The notes under the pieces were generated by a model. That model worked only from the letters and a program-made list of their open reading frames with translations, had not been told where the DNA came from and made no database searches. This document shows, in pieces, positions 1-12,560 of a stretch of 64,000 bases of DNA. Each line of letters begins with the position of its first letter. Position 1 is the first letter of the stretch. A program made the position numbers and the translations under genes. The stretch comes from Xylocopa sonorina (lineage: Eukaryota; Arthropoda; Insecta; Hymenoptera; Apidae). The stretch spans positions 6,572,001 through 6,636,000 of the forward strand of contig NC_135201.1 of the NCBI RefSeq assembly GCF_050948175.1, given 5' to 3'.

Positions 1-1640
1 AAAATTTTCACTCCGATGAGATAAATTGTACGCTACTAAAATTGGCATTTCCCCATTTGCCTGTGATGTTTCTTCTCGCGCAAGATATAACATTCTTCAA
101 TTAAATCAGTCTATGAAAATACACCGCGAACGGTGCGCGTTCTGCTGAATATTTTTCCGATACGTCAGGAAATAAATGAACAAGCAGAATTTATCTCGAA
201 AGCATAACATACTCGATTGACGTATTAATTGTTTTAAAATTCATACCGAGGGTAAGAAATAATCTGTTCGTATGATTTCAACAAACGATATCGGGTTCTC
301 ATTAAATAAAATGTTATTAAGTAGGGAACACGGTATCGAAGCGTGTTACAATTAACAGAGGTGAAGTTAATAATTACAGGTTCCACGTCGAGAATTAATC
401 CAACGTCTCTGTAAATAATTGATAAAGGATACTATTGATTACAGTTTTATGCGCGTGTTAACGGTGGAAAAGTACGGTGAAACTTGTCCGACGGAATAAT
501 TGGAATTTAATCGAAGCTCGTCAACATTTAATAGAACGTGTTTTATTAATGGTGCGCCATTTTTTTTTTTTTTTGGAACGAAACAACTTTTCCCGCGATG
601 AAAAAAATTCGTTAAATTATTCTGGTGCCTCCGTATTGTGTTCTCCATTAAGTGAAAAAATTCTGCGTCATTCAAGAAGATGGATTATCAATTGCAAATT
701 GAAAACGGCGATAAAATAGGCAAATGTGGGTCACGGAGCTTTGGAATCAATTGGTGCACGAAAATTATAGTCTGCGACTCCCTATATTGTGTTACAACCA
801 AAATGCCATGTCATAATGAACGTTCATCAAAGTTATTCACTCAGAATTCGACACTTTGCTATCCTGTTGTGTCAAATTCGATCGGATATGTCTAAAAAAA
901 AATAATAAATAAACGAAATGCAAAGGTAAATCAAAGAGGAAGGTACGTAAGCGTGGTAAACGTAGCTATCTAATTTCTGAATGGGGTTGCTTCAGCAATT
1001 GCCCGGTCTGAATGACGGATTAATGTGTCATTCAGCAACTGGGACGTGTTGGTTTAATCGCGCACCCCTATTTCGAGAGCAACCCTCAGCTGGATCTGTC
1101 TAACGTTGTTTACGGCAGAAAAATTCTACGCCATAGCCGACGAGAGTGATAAAACACGCAGAGAAAAAAATGGTAGTGTAATAAAGTAGCTATAAAAGTA
1201 GCGCGTGACAAAGAACGACAAGGCAATCACGGTTTTAGTAATATTCGTGACACGGTACCTGCGAAATCCAGCTTAACGTTCTCTTCGTTTTCCAGTCCTT
1301 TCATGGATTCAGTTGATAAAGTTTCGAGAAATTGATGAAAAGGCAAGCGACACGAGGGAAGAGTAAATACACGTTACATTTTTAATGCTTGGACTTCCAT
1401 CTGATTTGAAACGGCGTCTTTGCTGCGCTCTATTCGCGGTAATCTGGAATAACATCTTTGCGAGGGTAAAACAGTGCAAAAATGTGCAGAAGTCTTTCTT
1501 ATCGACAATCTACCAACACGTCGGTATAGAAGGTCTCGTCCAAAAAATGCCTTTCTCACTGACGATCAAATAGGAACCTATTCTTCCACCAGTGGGTCGA
1601 AATTTTATAGAGAATTCCTATATCTTCAAGCGTTGGTAAA
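1..1640. other. Noncoding DNA, no gene seen
   Basis: AT-rich sequence with a poly-T run near 549-564 and short open frames only. None has a plausible start plus splice context. It is probably intronic or upstream DNA of the + strand dunce unit; nothing else is supported. Confidence 0.5.
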
Positions 1641-1644
1641 ATAT

Positions 1645-1739
1645 TTCTAATGAATTTCTAATTTTTTTTTTGTTTCAGGTGAGTAATTCGAAGACTTTTC
1701 TGCATGCGCGAGGCTGTTTAGTTTCTAAGAGAGGTAAGT
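1645..1739 (+). promoter_or_regulatory. Candidate recursive splice site (ratchet point) with downstream donor
   Basis: A branchpoint-like TTCTAAT and a run of T precede TGTTTCAG, which is followed without any gap by GTGAGT (junction 1678|1679). A 3' splice site fused to a 5' splice site is the signature of a recursive splice site in long introns. A second strong donor, GAG|GTAAGT, lies 55 nt further on (exon end 1733), as expected of an RS-exon recognised by exon definition and then removed. It could instead be a normal 55-nt exon. It is on the strand of dunce, whose first intron probably spans this region. Confidence 0.6.
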
Positions 1740-4700
1740 TTGCATGCATACAAATTTTCATGTTTCTATAGCTTATGTTTTGTACGCAAGAGGATAATTA
1801 ACTCTCTTGTTAGTCAACGAGACACGAATAAAATCATACGAACAGTAGAAATTCTGTCCACGTTTTACGCTGAGCTTAATTAAAAGATGCCTACCAAGAA
1901 CGATACAATGCTATTTATAAACGTCTGATTAGAGGAAAATATCCCAAGCGACGTAACGAATTGAACACCAGCGATTAATCCCACTTTCGTGCTATTAGTT
2001 TAGTCGAAGCTTCTTTCAATCCTTTGGGATGGATTTCACACTAATCCCGGCTTATCTTCCGGTTGGAAGAACCGAGAGGGCCGAGTGAAAGAACATCCTT
2101 TTATGCCGGGATATCGAGTAGCGGCTAATATCGGCTTCAGCTATCAATTTTCTTCTCAGTTTTTACTTTACCGGGAATTCTCGCCGGGTTTTACGGTGAA
2201 CGCGTGCAAACAGTTTTGTATGCGAAGCTTCTTGAAAAGAACGTTCTGCTCCGCAGATTTCGCAATACCGTGTCATCCGTTTTTAAACGAGCGATACTCG
2301 AACGATCGCCAACAGTTAGGAGAAGACTGTACTAAAACGCGATAACCAGAACTGATCGAAGTTGAGTCTCGAGGTCCTCGACGAGCTAGGTCCAATGCAT
2401 CAGTCAGGCTGAGTCGACTTTCCTATAAATATCGGTCGACTAACAGCCTCCACGAGATCGTTTCGCGTGCTGCGCTATCGGCTGAATTTATATTGGACGC
2501 GTTTCATTGGACATGCCCGAAAATCGATACCCCTCCCTCCACCTCCCAGTGTCATCGAGTCCCAATCGCTATTTTACCCGAAACGGCGCACCTGCAATTC
2601 GTCCGATCCGCCACCCGTTTGCGACCAGGTTTAATGAACTTTCTTAATTGACCACCATTCTTGCTGTCTTCCACCGTTCCATCCACTTCTACGCACTTCG
2701 AGACTCGTAAACGGTACAGTCATTAAAAACAAACGTTTCTTCGTTAATTAAAGGGACGATCCTCATTTGTTTTCCGAAGCAGTCTTGGCTTCTCGCGCGT
2801 TAATCGCAGGGACAAGTCTTCGGCTATGAGACAGGGTAGAAATTGTCTAAAATTCCATCGACGTCCACAGAGGTGGCACAGGTATTCTCTGTGTGCGCGA
2901 CGATCACCTACATAGGCTGCACGACGCGTTGTAAAATTAGTAAAGTCGTAGCCCAGGCAGAAGGTTGGTTATTGATTGGCTGCCTGTTGCTTTTAACCCT
3001 GCCACTGCTGCGGTTGTACACCCCTTTGCACCCCTCGCATCCCCCGTTCTACGAGTCTTCTGCCGTCTACCAGCAGATATCCCGTTCCATTTCAAGACTG
3101 TTTGGATACGTTCGTTCGATTCTTCGTTCGACTGGATTCAGCCGTACGAGGTTCATCCCCCAACCCTCTCGCTACCCCCACGGATCGTCCTGTTTGCATT
3201 TGCAAGATTGTCTCCGGCTACGCAGTGGGTTCTCTGTTTGCCCGGGTCGTTGTTTATGGCTAAGCTCAATCCGTTTCTTGCGGCAGGGTGAAACTAGAGG
3301 GGGTGAGACAGGAATTGATTCTGCGAGAAGGGTGCGCGAAGAATTTAAATTCATCGAGTAATTGGATCCGTGTCTGTCTTCTTCGACCTACGATCGCTCT
3401 CGAAATGTCACGGATGGTATTTCGAGAAAAAAGAAAAGAAAAATCGGAGAGCAGAGTAGGAACCATTCTTGAGCTCCTTTTTGAGAAACTATTTCCTCGA
3501 GGGTTCCGTTTAGAGCGATCATCGCGATTCGACGGACGCGATTTCATTTGGATACGATAGAAAATAGGACGGACGCCTCGATCGACGTGGCTTTCCTATA
3601 TCCGGAGGTGCGTCCGCGAGGTAATAATTTTCGCGGTTTAGACCGGCGCGCGATCGCGTTTAACGAGATTTAATCAGCGTCCACTGCGGCGTAGATAACT
3701 TACCGCTGCTAACAATAATGAATTCTCGACAGTTTCGCGCACTGCGGAATCAACGTTGAGCAACGGGCATCGGCGGCTTTTCGTGCCTCGAAATCGTCCG
3801 CGTTGGTTAACTCTCCCGACCGATTTTCAATTAAGAAGCGTACACTGTTCTAAATGGCGCTGTTCTACTGATAATTTAACAAATTAAATTGAACGAGCAG
3901 AGATCCTCTCCTCTGCAGGAGTTCTCTCTTTTTCCGTCTCGAGCCGTTTGTCCGACCGAAACAGTCTGCCTCCTCTGAAGGTAGGACGAGATGCTCTTTA
4001 AATAGTATGAAAAAAAAATTAGACTCTGACTGTGGAACAAATAACGATAATAAATTTGATTCCCGCCTCAGTGGGAGAAGTTTTTGTTCCGTCAGCTCGG
4101 ACAAAGAATTGCCTGGGCATCGGGGTAAAGTTAAATTAACTTCGCTCGAGAGTTCCTCCACATTTCGTCGACTTGTGTATCTACCTAATGTTCTTTGTCA
4201 CGCAGTCATCTCGCCAGTGGAAACTATTAAATTAGTTGGAGGACGTACTAGTTAAACCCGCGTCCTCTCCATCCGATGACATTTTATAGAAACGAGGCGA
4301 ATCTTTCGAAACTTTCACTGCCCCCTTAGTTTCGAATTTTGCACGTTTCGACTGATATGATCGATAACGTGGGTTCGCTGTGGATTAGCGGCAATTAATT
4401 AATTAGCCGGCTGTTCGCGGGTCTGTTTACCGTGCTTTGGAACCGTCGATGATCGCTCAAAGGGAATGATCAAGGAGAGGCCCTCAAACTTCCTCTCTCC
4501 CCCTTCCACGGCCATTCTGTCCTCTATTCAGCGACCAATTTCGCTAATCATAGCGCGGAATATTTCTGGTGGACGGTCCAACGACGTCCTATTTGCAGCT
4601 ACCGTGGGACCAGCGGTTTCGCAAATTTGCACAGCGGCCAGAGAATAACGTAAATCGAACGAAAGGGTCGCACGAGGAAGGGGCAGAGGGATGACCGTTT

Positions 4701-7700
4701 CATCGACCCTCTGGACTCTTCGACTCTTCCCATTCCCAGCGATTTTTCGGCTTGCTGGATTCTGCGTGGAGATCTGTAAAAGCCAAGTCATTGTTAGCAT
4801 CGCAATCTAGAGTAAATATAACCCAGAAACGAGAGGTATCCGCGAAACAAATTGGAGGCATCGATCGGGCACGTTTCGAGCGCGGTTACTCGTTAACGAG
4901 CGTTAACTCGCGATATTAGCGGGGAATCGAGGACCAAAGGCAAACCGCGCAAGCGTTCCTTCCTATATCGACCCTCGACTGCCTCTTCAGGCTTCTATTT
5001 AGCCGAATGCTGGCCTCATTGTCTCGATTACGCGATTCGCTAACGATTATGCACCATTCGAGTGCCGGGTGAGACCTAACTGTGATTGCAGGCTCGAGAT
5101 ACTGTCCATTCGAAGGATTATTTCGTGCAATTCCCTTTTTAGATATCGAGTGAATGTTTGCGGGCAAGATAGCGTCGCACAATTAGAACCCGAAACCTCA
5201 AGATTTTTTATTCATTCGTTTCAATCGCGTTCCCCTTTTCCATTCGAAGAAAAGGAAATGTCGTTAAAGTTTGTACAGCTATGCCTCTTCGCGATTCGAT
5301 AATAGTTGACCGTGGAAATTATAGACGCTACTCAGAATCCTCTGCTTGACATTTGTGGCTGGCTAGGAAACGATATAAGAAAGTCGCATTTCAAACGGAA
5401 TACTGACTCACATATCCACCGTTCAATTATTCAAGTCGACCTAGTCTGTAGAAAACTTCTGTCTACCACTACTGTTACACGATCACACGTAGTCCCAGTC
5501 ATTTGTCGTTTTAATTAATATAGAGGAAAAAACCCTGTACGATTATCAAAGTATAACATTTTTGGGATCGCGTTTCATTGACATAAGATTTCAGGATGGC
5601 GTTGCTAGTAGCATCAAAGCGTCTCCTTTAAAACGCTTCCTCGTTCATGTCGATGCAACACCCCGTTCCTGAGATATCGTCGTTTTAAGAGGACCATAAT
5701 TTTTATATCTCGACTATACTCATCTCGCTCGCACGCGTCATCTACTCGCATCTACTCGCTAATCCGCCTTATTCTACTCACACGTCTGCTGTTCAGCGAT
5801 ACTCTGTCCGAGTCAGCAAGCTTTTACTACTTACTTCTACTGCTCGCTCAGCAGCAACACTTGAATCGATTTTCTCGAATATCTCTGAAACCGTTGACGA
5901 TACCGAAAAATGTTTCGGATAAAAGTTGTCTGGTATCGAGGGAGACATAACATGACGCAAGTAGTTTCGTCGTAGGTGAACGCACAGTGGAGATACGGTG
6001 GTTAGATACTCTTCGTTAAAATGAAACCAGATATTCTTCTTTCGTATCTTCAATATTATGGTGTTCAGGTTTAAATTATAGAATTGTTACGTAACCATCG
6101 TTAATGAAACGATTAAACTGGTCGAGATTGTCTTGAAATAAGCAGACACTTTCGAACAAGCTGTATCTTATTTCTCCGTGATCGTTAGTCGTCACGGTAA
6201 CAACGAGTGTCGCGTCTTTTTCTCCCTCGTTGGGGAAAACGACGGAATCCCTGTGTGCCGGTTGGTGACACCTGAGGACCGACAATAATGGTGCGCGATG
6301 GTTTCTTTTTCTCCTCTGTTACACGTTATTACGCTCCGTTCATTTGTGAAACAATTTTCTGAGACTTTTCTTCCGTTCGAATCCACCGTAATAATTCCTA
6401 AGGAAGCCCAGCTATTAAGTAGTAACGCGTAGAAACTTCAAAGATATCCGCACAATTCTACCCTTCTTCTTTTGCTTTCCTCGACAGACAATTAATGCCT
6501 CTGTACATTTTCGACAAATTTACGTTTTCTCTGTCTGTTGTTATGGATGTTTACATTTTCGATTATTTTTACAATCCATTATTCTCTCGTGAAAGTGGTA
6601 GATGATTTCAGATAATTTGAAAGTGTTTTCGCGTATCGAAATCGTCGATTCTATGGGAACGTGCGAACTGGTTTCGTCGCAATTATTTCAATTGACGGGA
6701 AATTTTCGGGGCAATATCGTCAGCACGATTTATTCGAATTTACGCTTTAGATATATTGAATTTATAATATCAACGCAGATGCCGGGTTTCGTTCGGTTGC
6801 GTAATGACAGGCGTTCTTCCATCGCAGAAAATCAATCCGCTATTACGTCAATTTGTAATCGTCCAATGCAAATAAATGTTTAACTGTTGTCGATAATTGG
6901 TTCACGTTCGACGAGTTCTTTGTCGACGACAACTCTGTTGTTTTATCACACTCGAACGCACCCGCGAGCCCGAATCGATTGCGTGCCATTGCGGCAATTT
7001 GCAAACATTATTATGATGTTCGTCCAGGTTCGAATATTAATCCGCGATGGTGAACGGTGAACAGATCGCGGCTGCGTTATTCGAAAATAATACACGTCGC
7101 GAATAATTAAAGGAAACGTCGCGGGATTCAATTAATTCTAATCTTCGAGCGATCGTTGATTTTTCATTTGGCCATTTATTTCTTTTAATGGAACTCTGGC
7201 GAGGCTGTGCTACATCTCTGGATTAAAGTCAGATTACTGGATTAACTTTGGTCCGGGCACCAAATGGTTTCGCTGAACAACGTTTGGCGAAAGGATTCGT
7301 TCCTCCACGCCCCTTATGGGGACTCCATTCGAAATTGATGGAATCTGGCAATTGAACGAATCCAAAACTCTTATCTCCTTATCCGCACGAAGAAATTTAA
7401 GGAAAATTAATTAACTTCGTCGAATTCTCCCAAACTTTCTGCGTGCTATCTTTCCACTAAAAATTCTAACTCTTTCCCCACGACTTTTATGGACTCCGCT
7501 GGATCAAGTATCGTTCTTGGGTATTATTTGCGTTACATTTGCGTCATATTAAATTCTACAATCGTCACGTTAATCAACTCTATTAAACGACTGACGATAA
7601 CAGCGACACGAATAGTCGTAGATTGTAAATTCCAACACCAAACGGCTCAATTAAATTCGCGTGCGATTGTTCCTCCCGTCCATACGGTTATTCTGAATAT

Positions 7701-10320
7701 TTTTACTGCGAATGGAAATGCAAAACCGAGAACCGCCACATAGAACGGAACAATAAAACAATACTCTCTGCGGCGGAACAACGCACGAAACAATAGCATA
7801 ATGGAATAATAGAATAGTAAAAAGAGTATAAAAAAAAAAAAAGAAAAAAGGTAAATGTTAGAATGGAACGAAAATGGAGCAATAAAACGGCGAGGTAATA
7901 TAAGAGATGGTGCAATCGCGAGGTAAGGAAGTAATCGAATAATGGAATAGGAAAGTGATGAATTAATGGGGGTGTTCGAAGAAAATGAATGTGGAGAACG
8001 GAAGGGGGCGTATCTGGGACGCCATCCGTATTTCGAAGAAGCAGTAAGAGACAAAAGGGACGGGTAGAAAGTTTTGAGCATCAACATTCCTCGAGAGAAA
8101 AGCTCTGCAAAATTGCGTTCCGCTCGTGTAACTTCGACGTTGCTCGCTAAATATCTGACTTCTGTTCGAGTCTGCTTCGGCGTAATTAATTCGCGGCGTT
8201 CCTTTAATCGCATCCGCAATCGTACAGCCGTAAAATTAATGTCGATTAATGGGAACCAAGGGAGAGTCCCTTTTTTTTCTAAATAATTTATTATCCCTCG
8301 CTGATAAATGGATTATCTCCGATTTCGAATGCAGCGCGCCATCGTTGAATTCATCTGATACAGCGGATCGTCGCATAAGGGCAATTAAAATTGATTGCGC
8401 CTTCGAATTATAATATGCAAACGCACGATACGTAAAGTTAGATTGGTTCCTTTGAATAATTTATTATTTTACATTCATGAATAATATATTATCAATTTCG
8501 AATGCTATTTTGAATATTAAACTCACCCCGTGGCTGCGGAGTAATGGACGAGAGCAATTAAAGTCGATTACATCTCTGTATTGTGATATAGCGAACAAGT
8601 AGCGTCTACCATGCGAGGGAACTGCGAACATAATGCATTAATGCATCATTCAAGACTCAATAAGAAGCAAACCATGCATCCATTTCACTCTCTCCCCCGC
8701 CCTCTTTGTCTCGGCCCTTCCTCTTCCACCCTCTATGCAGAGTTTAATTACAGTTTGGAAATTTCCAATAATCCGATAGTCGCTGTGCAGACATTTACGA
8801 GTAACGCGAGCGTTCCTCGACTAGTCTACCTAATCTATTATAATACTGACGTATAATTGAACTAATCGCCGCCGTGGTCTCGAAGTGAGTCGTCCACGAA
8901 TCTCCAGCAGCGTTGCACAACGACAAGCGCAATAAAAGTATCAGCAGAAAGCACGAGAGAAATGTGGGGAAGTAAACGCGAAACAAAATTCGATATATTT
9001 CACCCCCTTTTCAGACTTCTCCGCGATCCTACCCTCCGGAAAAGAGGAAACGCGTGTCCGTTATTTTTGCCTCTACCAACGACCTCGAATTTTCACATAA
9101 AAATACGTCGCCGTACGGTTTCCCCGCTCAAAAAGTGCGCTGCAATATTTCAGTCTTCCATATTACACACAACACCCCCCGCGCAGGAAAAACACGGGCA
9201 CATGTGTACGCGCTCGTTCGTTACACTTGATCCGCCCTACGAGCTCCCCTCGTCAGGGTCTAGAGCTGCTGGACCTGCTATTTTTGTCTCTATTTACTCT
9301 TGATTATCGGTCTGCCGGACAGAAAGCGGACGGTTTCTATTTCTGGACGGACAGCGAGCGCGAAATCGAAGGGATAGGTCCGGATAGACCTGATGACCAG
9401 GGGTGGCAGCCCTCGCGCGATAAACGTCGGCTAATATTTTTTTTCGATGCTTATCAATCATCAGCGATTCTACCACGCGAGAAAATGGAACGTTTTAAGC
9501 TCCTCTGATACTCGTAATTTTTCACAAGATTTTTTTAAGAAGAGTGTTGCCAAACTGTTGGCAATTAACGTAGCAACAATTGTGTGGTTTGTTACAAATG
9601 GTTACGGTTGCTGTTACGCGTCCAGAAATTTCTCTTCTTGTTTTTGGACAACTTTCGTGCGAGATCTGTGCTTCGTAACTGGTAGCGTGATAATTGCCCC
9701 AGGCTAAGTTGGCTTTGCTTGTGTAACAAGATTAAACTGCGCGGAATTTGCACGTGTTTTGTGCAATTATTACACAAATGCGACGTTCCTTTTGAAAACC
9801 ATGGAAATTCTTTTGCAAAATGTTCGTCAAGAATTTTCTGAAGCTTTCTGAGAGTCTGTCGTTCATTACGAACCGCTATCGACGCCATTGAGACGATCAG
9901 TATAATTCTATCTGTCACTCTACGTGTGATTCACGCAAAACGATACTCAGAACGCGAAACGAACACAGTTGAACGATATTTTCTACGAATATGTGCTCCA
10001 CTCACCTGTGATTGCGTCGTTTTCTTATCTAACCGCCCACTTGTAGTCGTCTGCCTCCCCTGTTTCAGCTTTTCTCGTTCTCCAACTCTGTTCTCCATCC
10101 TCTCGGTCCGTTCTCCGTTCTGAGACACTGCACTCGCGCAACGAAAACGAGAGACCAACCCAACGCGCGAAAGGGAAAGCAGAAACGACGAATTTTCGCG
10201 ACGTTCGCACAGTCAGCAGAGAAATTTCGACGCCACAACTGTCTCGCGCGAAGGACGAGCTTCGTATGAAAGTGAGCGAGGTCGGCGACCACCTCGGTTT
10301 GTTTTCGAATTCCATTCGAG
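1740..10320. other. Noncoding stretch, intron or upstream DNA
   Basis: No convincing exon. Open frames here (for example 2843-3361 +, 7647-8219 - and 9592-9918 -) start at GTG or TTG, overlap rivals on the other strand or fall in biased sequence. About 7740-8070 is purine-rich on the + strand, which makes a long hydrophobic shadow frame on the minus strand. Confidence 0.45.
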
Positions 10321-10328
10321 GCGGTGTG

Positions 10329-10342
10329 ACGTGACGTCACGT
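10329..10342. promoter_or_regulatory. Full palindromic CRE overlapping an E-box
   Basis: TGACGTCA (10332-10339) sits in the perfect 14-bp palindrome ACGTGACGTCACGT and overlaps CACGTG (10338-10343). The 8-mer is the consensus full site for CREB/ATF bZIP dimers, and CACGTG is the consensus for Myc/Max- or clock-type bHLH factors. The region is CpG-rich and lies upstream of the presumed dunce coding exons. Occupancy is inference. Confidence 0.5.
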
Positions 10343-10504
10343 GCGACGTGTTTCTGAAACGAGAAGTTAAACAGCACTTTTAAACAGCGTACGATGGTAT
10401 GAATGAATGAAATTGCTCGATTGAAATATATATTCGGACGAGCAGAGGCACGCGATGGGAAGCATTATCGAGTAAAACGAGCGAGAGAGTCGTTTGATTA
10501 AAAG
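10343..10504 (+). other. Candidate noncoding first exon of dunce
   Basis: The donor AAAAG|GTAAGC at 10504/10505 closes a segment that begins just after the palindromic CRE. It contains short ATG-led frames only, so any exon here would be 5' untranslated. The start is not defined: no TATA box was recognised, and the promoter would be of the CpG-rich, TATA-less kind. Assignment to dunce rests only on strand and position. Confidence 0.25.
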
Positions 10505-12299
10505 GTAAGCGTTTCTTAAATGCGAAACATGTATAAAATTATCGATTGTACGTCTGGGGAATGCTTTTCCGTTAGGGATGCGTCGCAGGCAGATTTTTAA
10601 TTGCTATTTACCAAGCTTTCATGCTCTTCCCTTGTTCCTCCGCCTGTCTGAACTTCAAAGTGCGCCTCGGAGCACACACCCTCCAGCGGAAACGATGATT
10701 TTTCATAGCGCACTTGTGTACTTGTTTAGTCTCGCCGATTCTTCCTGCGATCATTACCACGGAACAATGGCGCTCGATTCGGTTTCTCAGCGATTACTTT
10801 TGGGAGAAGCTCAGCTTTTAACGATAACGTCCAATTTTTATTGTTACCAACTATCGCGCGGTCGTTGTTCCAGAGAAAAGAAGTCGAGAAGCGGAATTCG
10901 AGAGTCTCGACGCCAGGTCGCAGACGAAAAAGTATCGCGAGGCGCGCTCTCGAAGGCGTCGTTTGTCTCAATCACGTTTTTCCCATAGAGCGACGTCGAA
11001 CATGCGAGCAACTCGCGTGCGAGCCGTTCGTGCGTCCCATAATTCACGTCACGTAACCGGCGTGTCGCCTTAAGTAGAACTGACAGACCTAATGGCCACC
11101 GGGCCGTCCATTACCCACTTGTGTGACGTACGAAATGATAACACCGCTATCTGCCGCAAAGATTGGCACAATTTGCGGGCCGCACGCGTGCATTTCCGCT
11201 TCGCGCTGACTAGAGCTACTTCGAAGGACAGTGCATTCCTTATGTAACCCATCGGTTGAGAGGAACGTCTTATTGGAGCAGTCCAAGTTCGATGGATCCA
11301 TCGAACACGTCGCGATCGAATATTCACCATTTATCACTAACTATAATTTATATAGTAGTTTACTTGAAAATCATCTAATTTATAAAAAAATTTGGCAGCC
11401 CTGCAGTTGTCGAAAAGAGACTTACAGGGAGTGATTAGCATCGAATTGAAACGAAGCAACGTCGCTATGTTTCTTTTAGCATAGAAATTTCGTTTTGGTG
11501 GACGAAACTCATCCGTCAATTGGATTGGACAAAACGAATTAATTAACTCGGTCCGCTATCGATTTTCGATTTTAGTAATTATTAAACGAGCCGAGCCGAG
11601 AGGTGAATTAAGCGATGAATTTTGTATGGCTTCCTGGCGTCGCGGTTGGCAAACTGCATCTTTATGAGAAACGTCTCTCTTTTGGATCGGAAAGTGCTTT
11701 TTATTGATTAAATAAATTTATCCTCCGAGCGTTCGTGAAACTCGCGTGAAACGCCCGAGTTCATTACACGAGCTCTAGCTATCTCTGAAATCGTTGGTAC
11801 AGCCCTGGGATGATTGAGACCTGCGCAGTTGGGGGGCTCCCAGCATCCCCGACAAAAATTCGCGTGGAATTTTTATGGAAGTTTGCAGACCAATTACCGT
11901 GATGTCATTGCAAATTGAATTCTGCATCTGGGTCTCGTGAACTGCGAACTCCAGCTATCTCCTATCGTTCAGTATGCCGTAACGGAGGCAAACAGCTAAA
12001 CTGATCCGTAACGCAACGTTCATTGTCACATCCAACTACCCTTCTATCGTTTACATAGAAATCGATCACCCCAGGATCAAAAATGTGAACGCGACGCGAC
12101 TGTTTGTAATTCAAGACAAATATTCCCTTTTTGGAGTGCAGGGAAATACAGAGAAATATTGGAACAAATTCATTTTTTTTTTTATAGCCTCGCTATAAAT
12201 ATTTCACGATAAATAATTCAATTCTGAAAACTAACGAACGACTATGACAATTCTGGTGGGCGTAATAAAAAGCTGTATCGCGTTCGTCGGGTTTTAGTA

Positions 12300-12560
12300 A
12301 AACACATATTTCCACCATATCGCATATTCAACATTCTTCTTCACCCCCTATGTATTTTGCTCTCATCACCACTTTACCCACCATTATTTTTACCATTTCT
12401 GTTATGTCCTCCATTTACATTTTTTTCTCTCTCTCTCTCTCTCTCTCGTCTCTCTCTTTCCAACATTTGCATGCCTCTTTATACAATCAACCCCCCGTGA
12501 ACCATCCCCATCGCGTTGTATCGCGCGTCCTCATCGTCCGTCCATCATCGTAATCACCGT
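12300..12560 (+). repeat. Pyrimidine-biased tract with CT microsatellite
   Basis: The + strand is strongly C/T-rich for about 250 nt, including a (CT)n run at 12427-12447, and ends at ATCACCGTCAG. The same ending follows a longer C/T-rich tract at 52870-53360. It may reflect strand-asymmetric promoter or acceptor sequence. Confidence 0.5.

Noticed and set aside
2843..3361. 172-codon + frame with a hydrophobic stretch
   Set aside because: Starts at TTG, overlaps a 108-codon frame in another phase, and has no family-like motif or splice context.
7647..8219. 190-codon minus-strand frame with apparent membrane segments
   Set aside because: It comes from purine-biased + strand sequence read backwards; Phe/Leu/Tyr runs follow from base composition, and no start or splice support exists.
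9592..9918. 108-codon minus frame containing LCNNC
   Set aside because: Single CxxC only, GTG start, no splice partners; could be chance.
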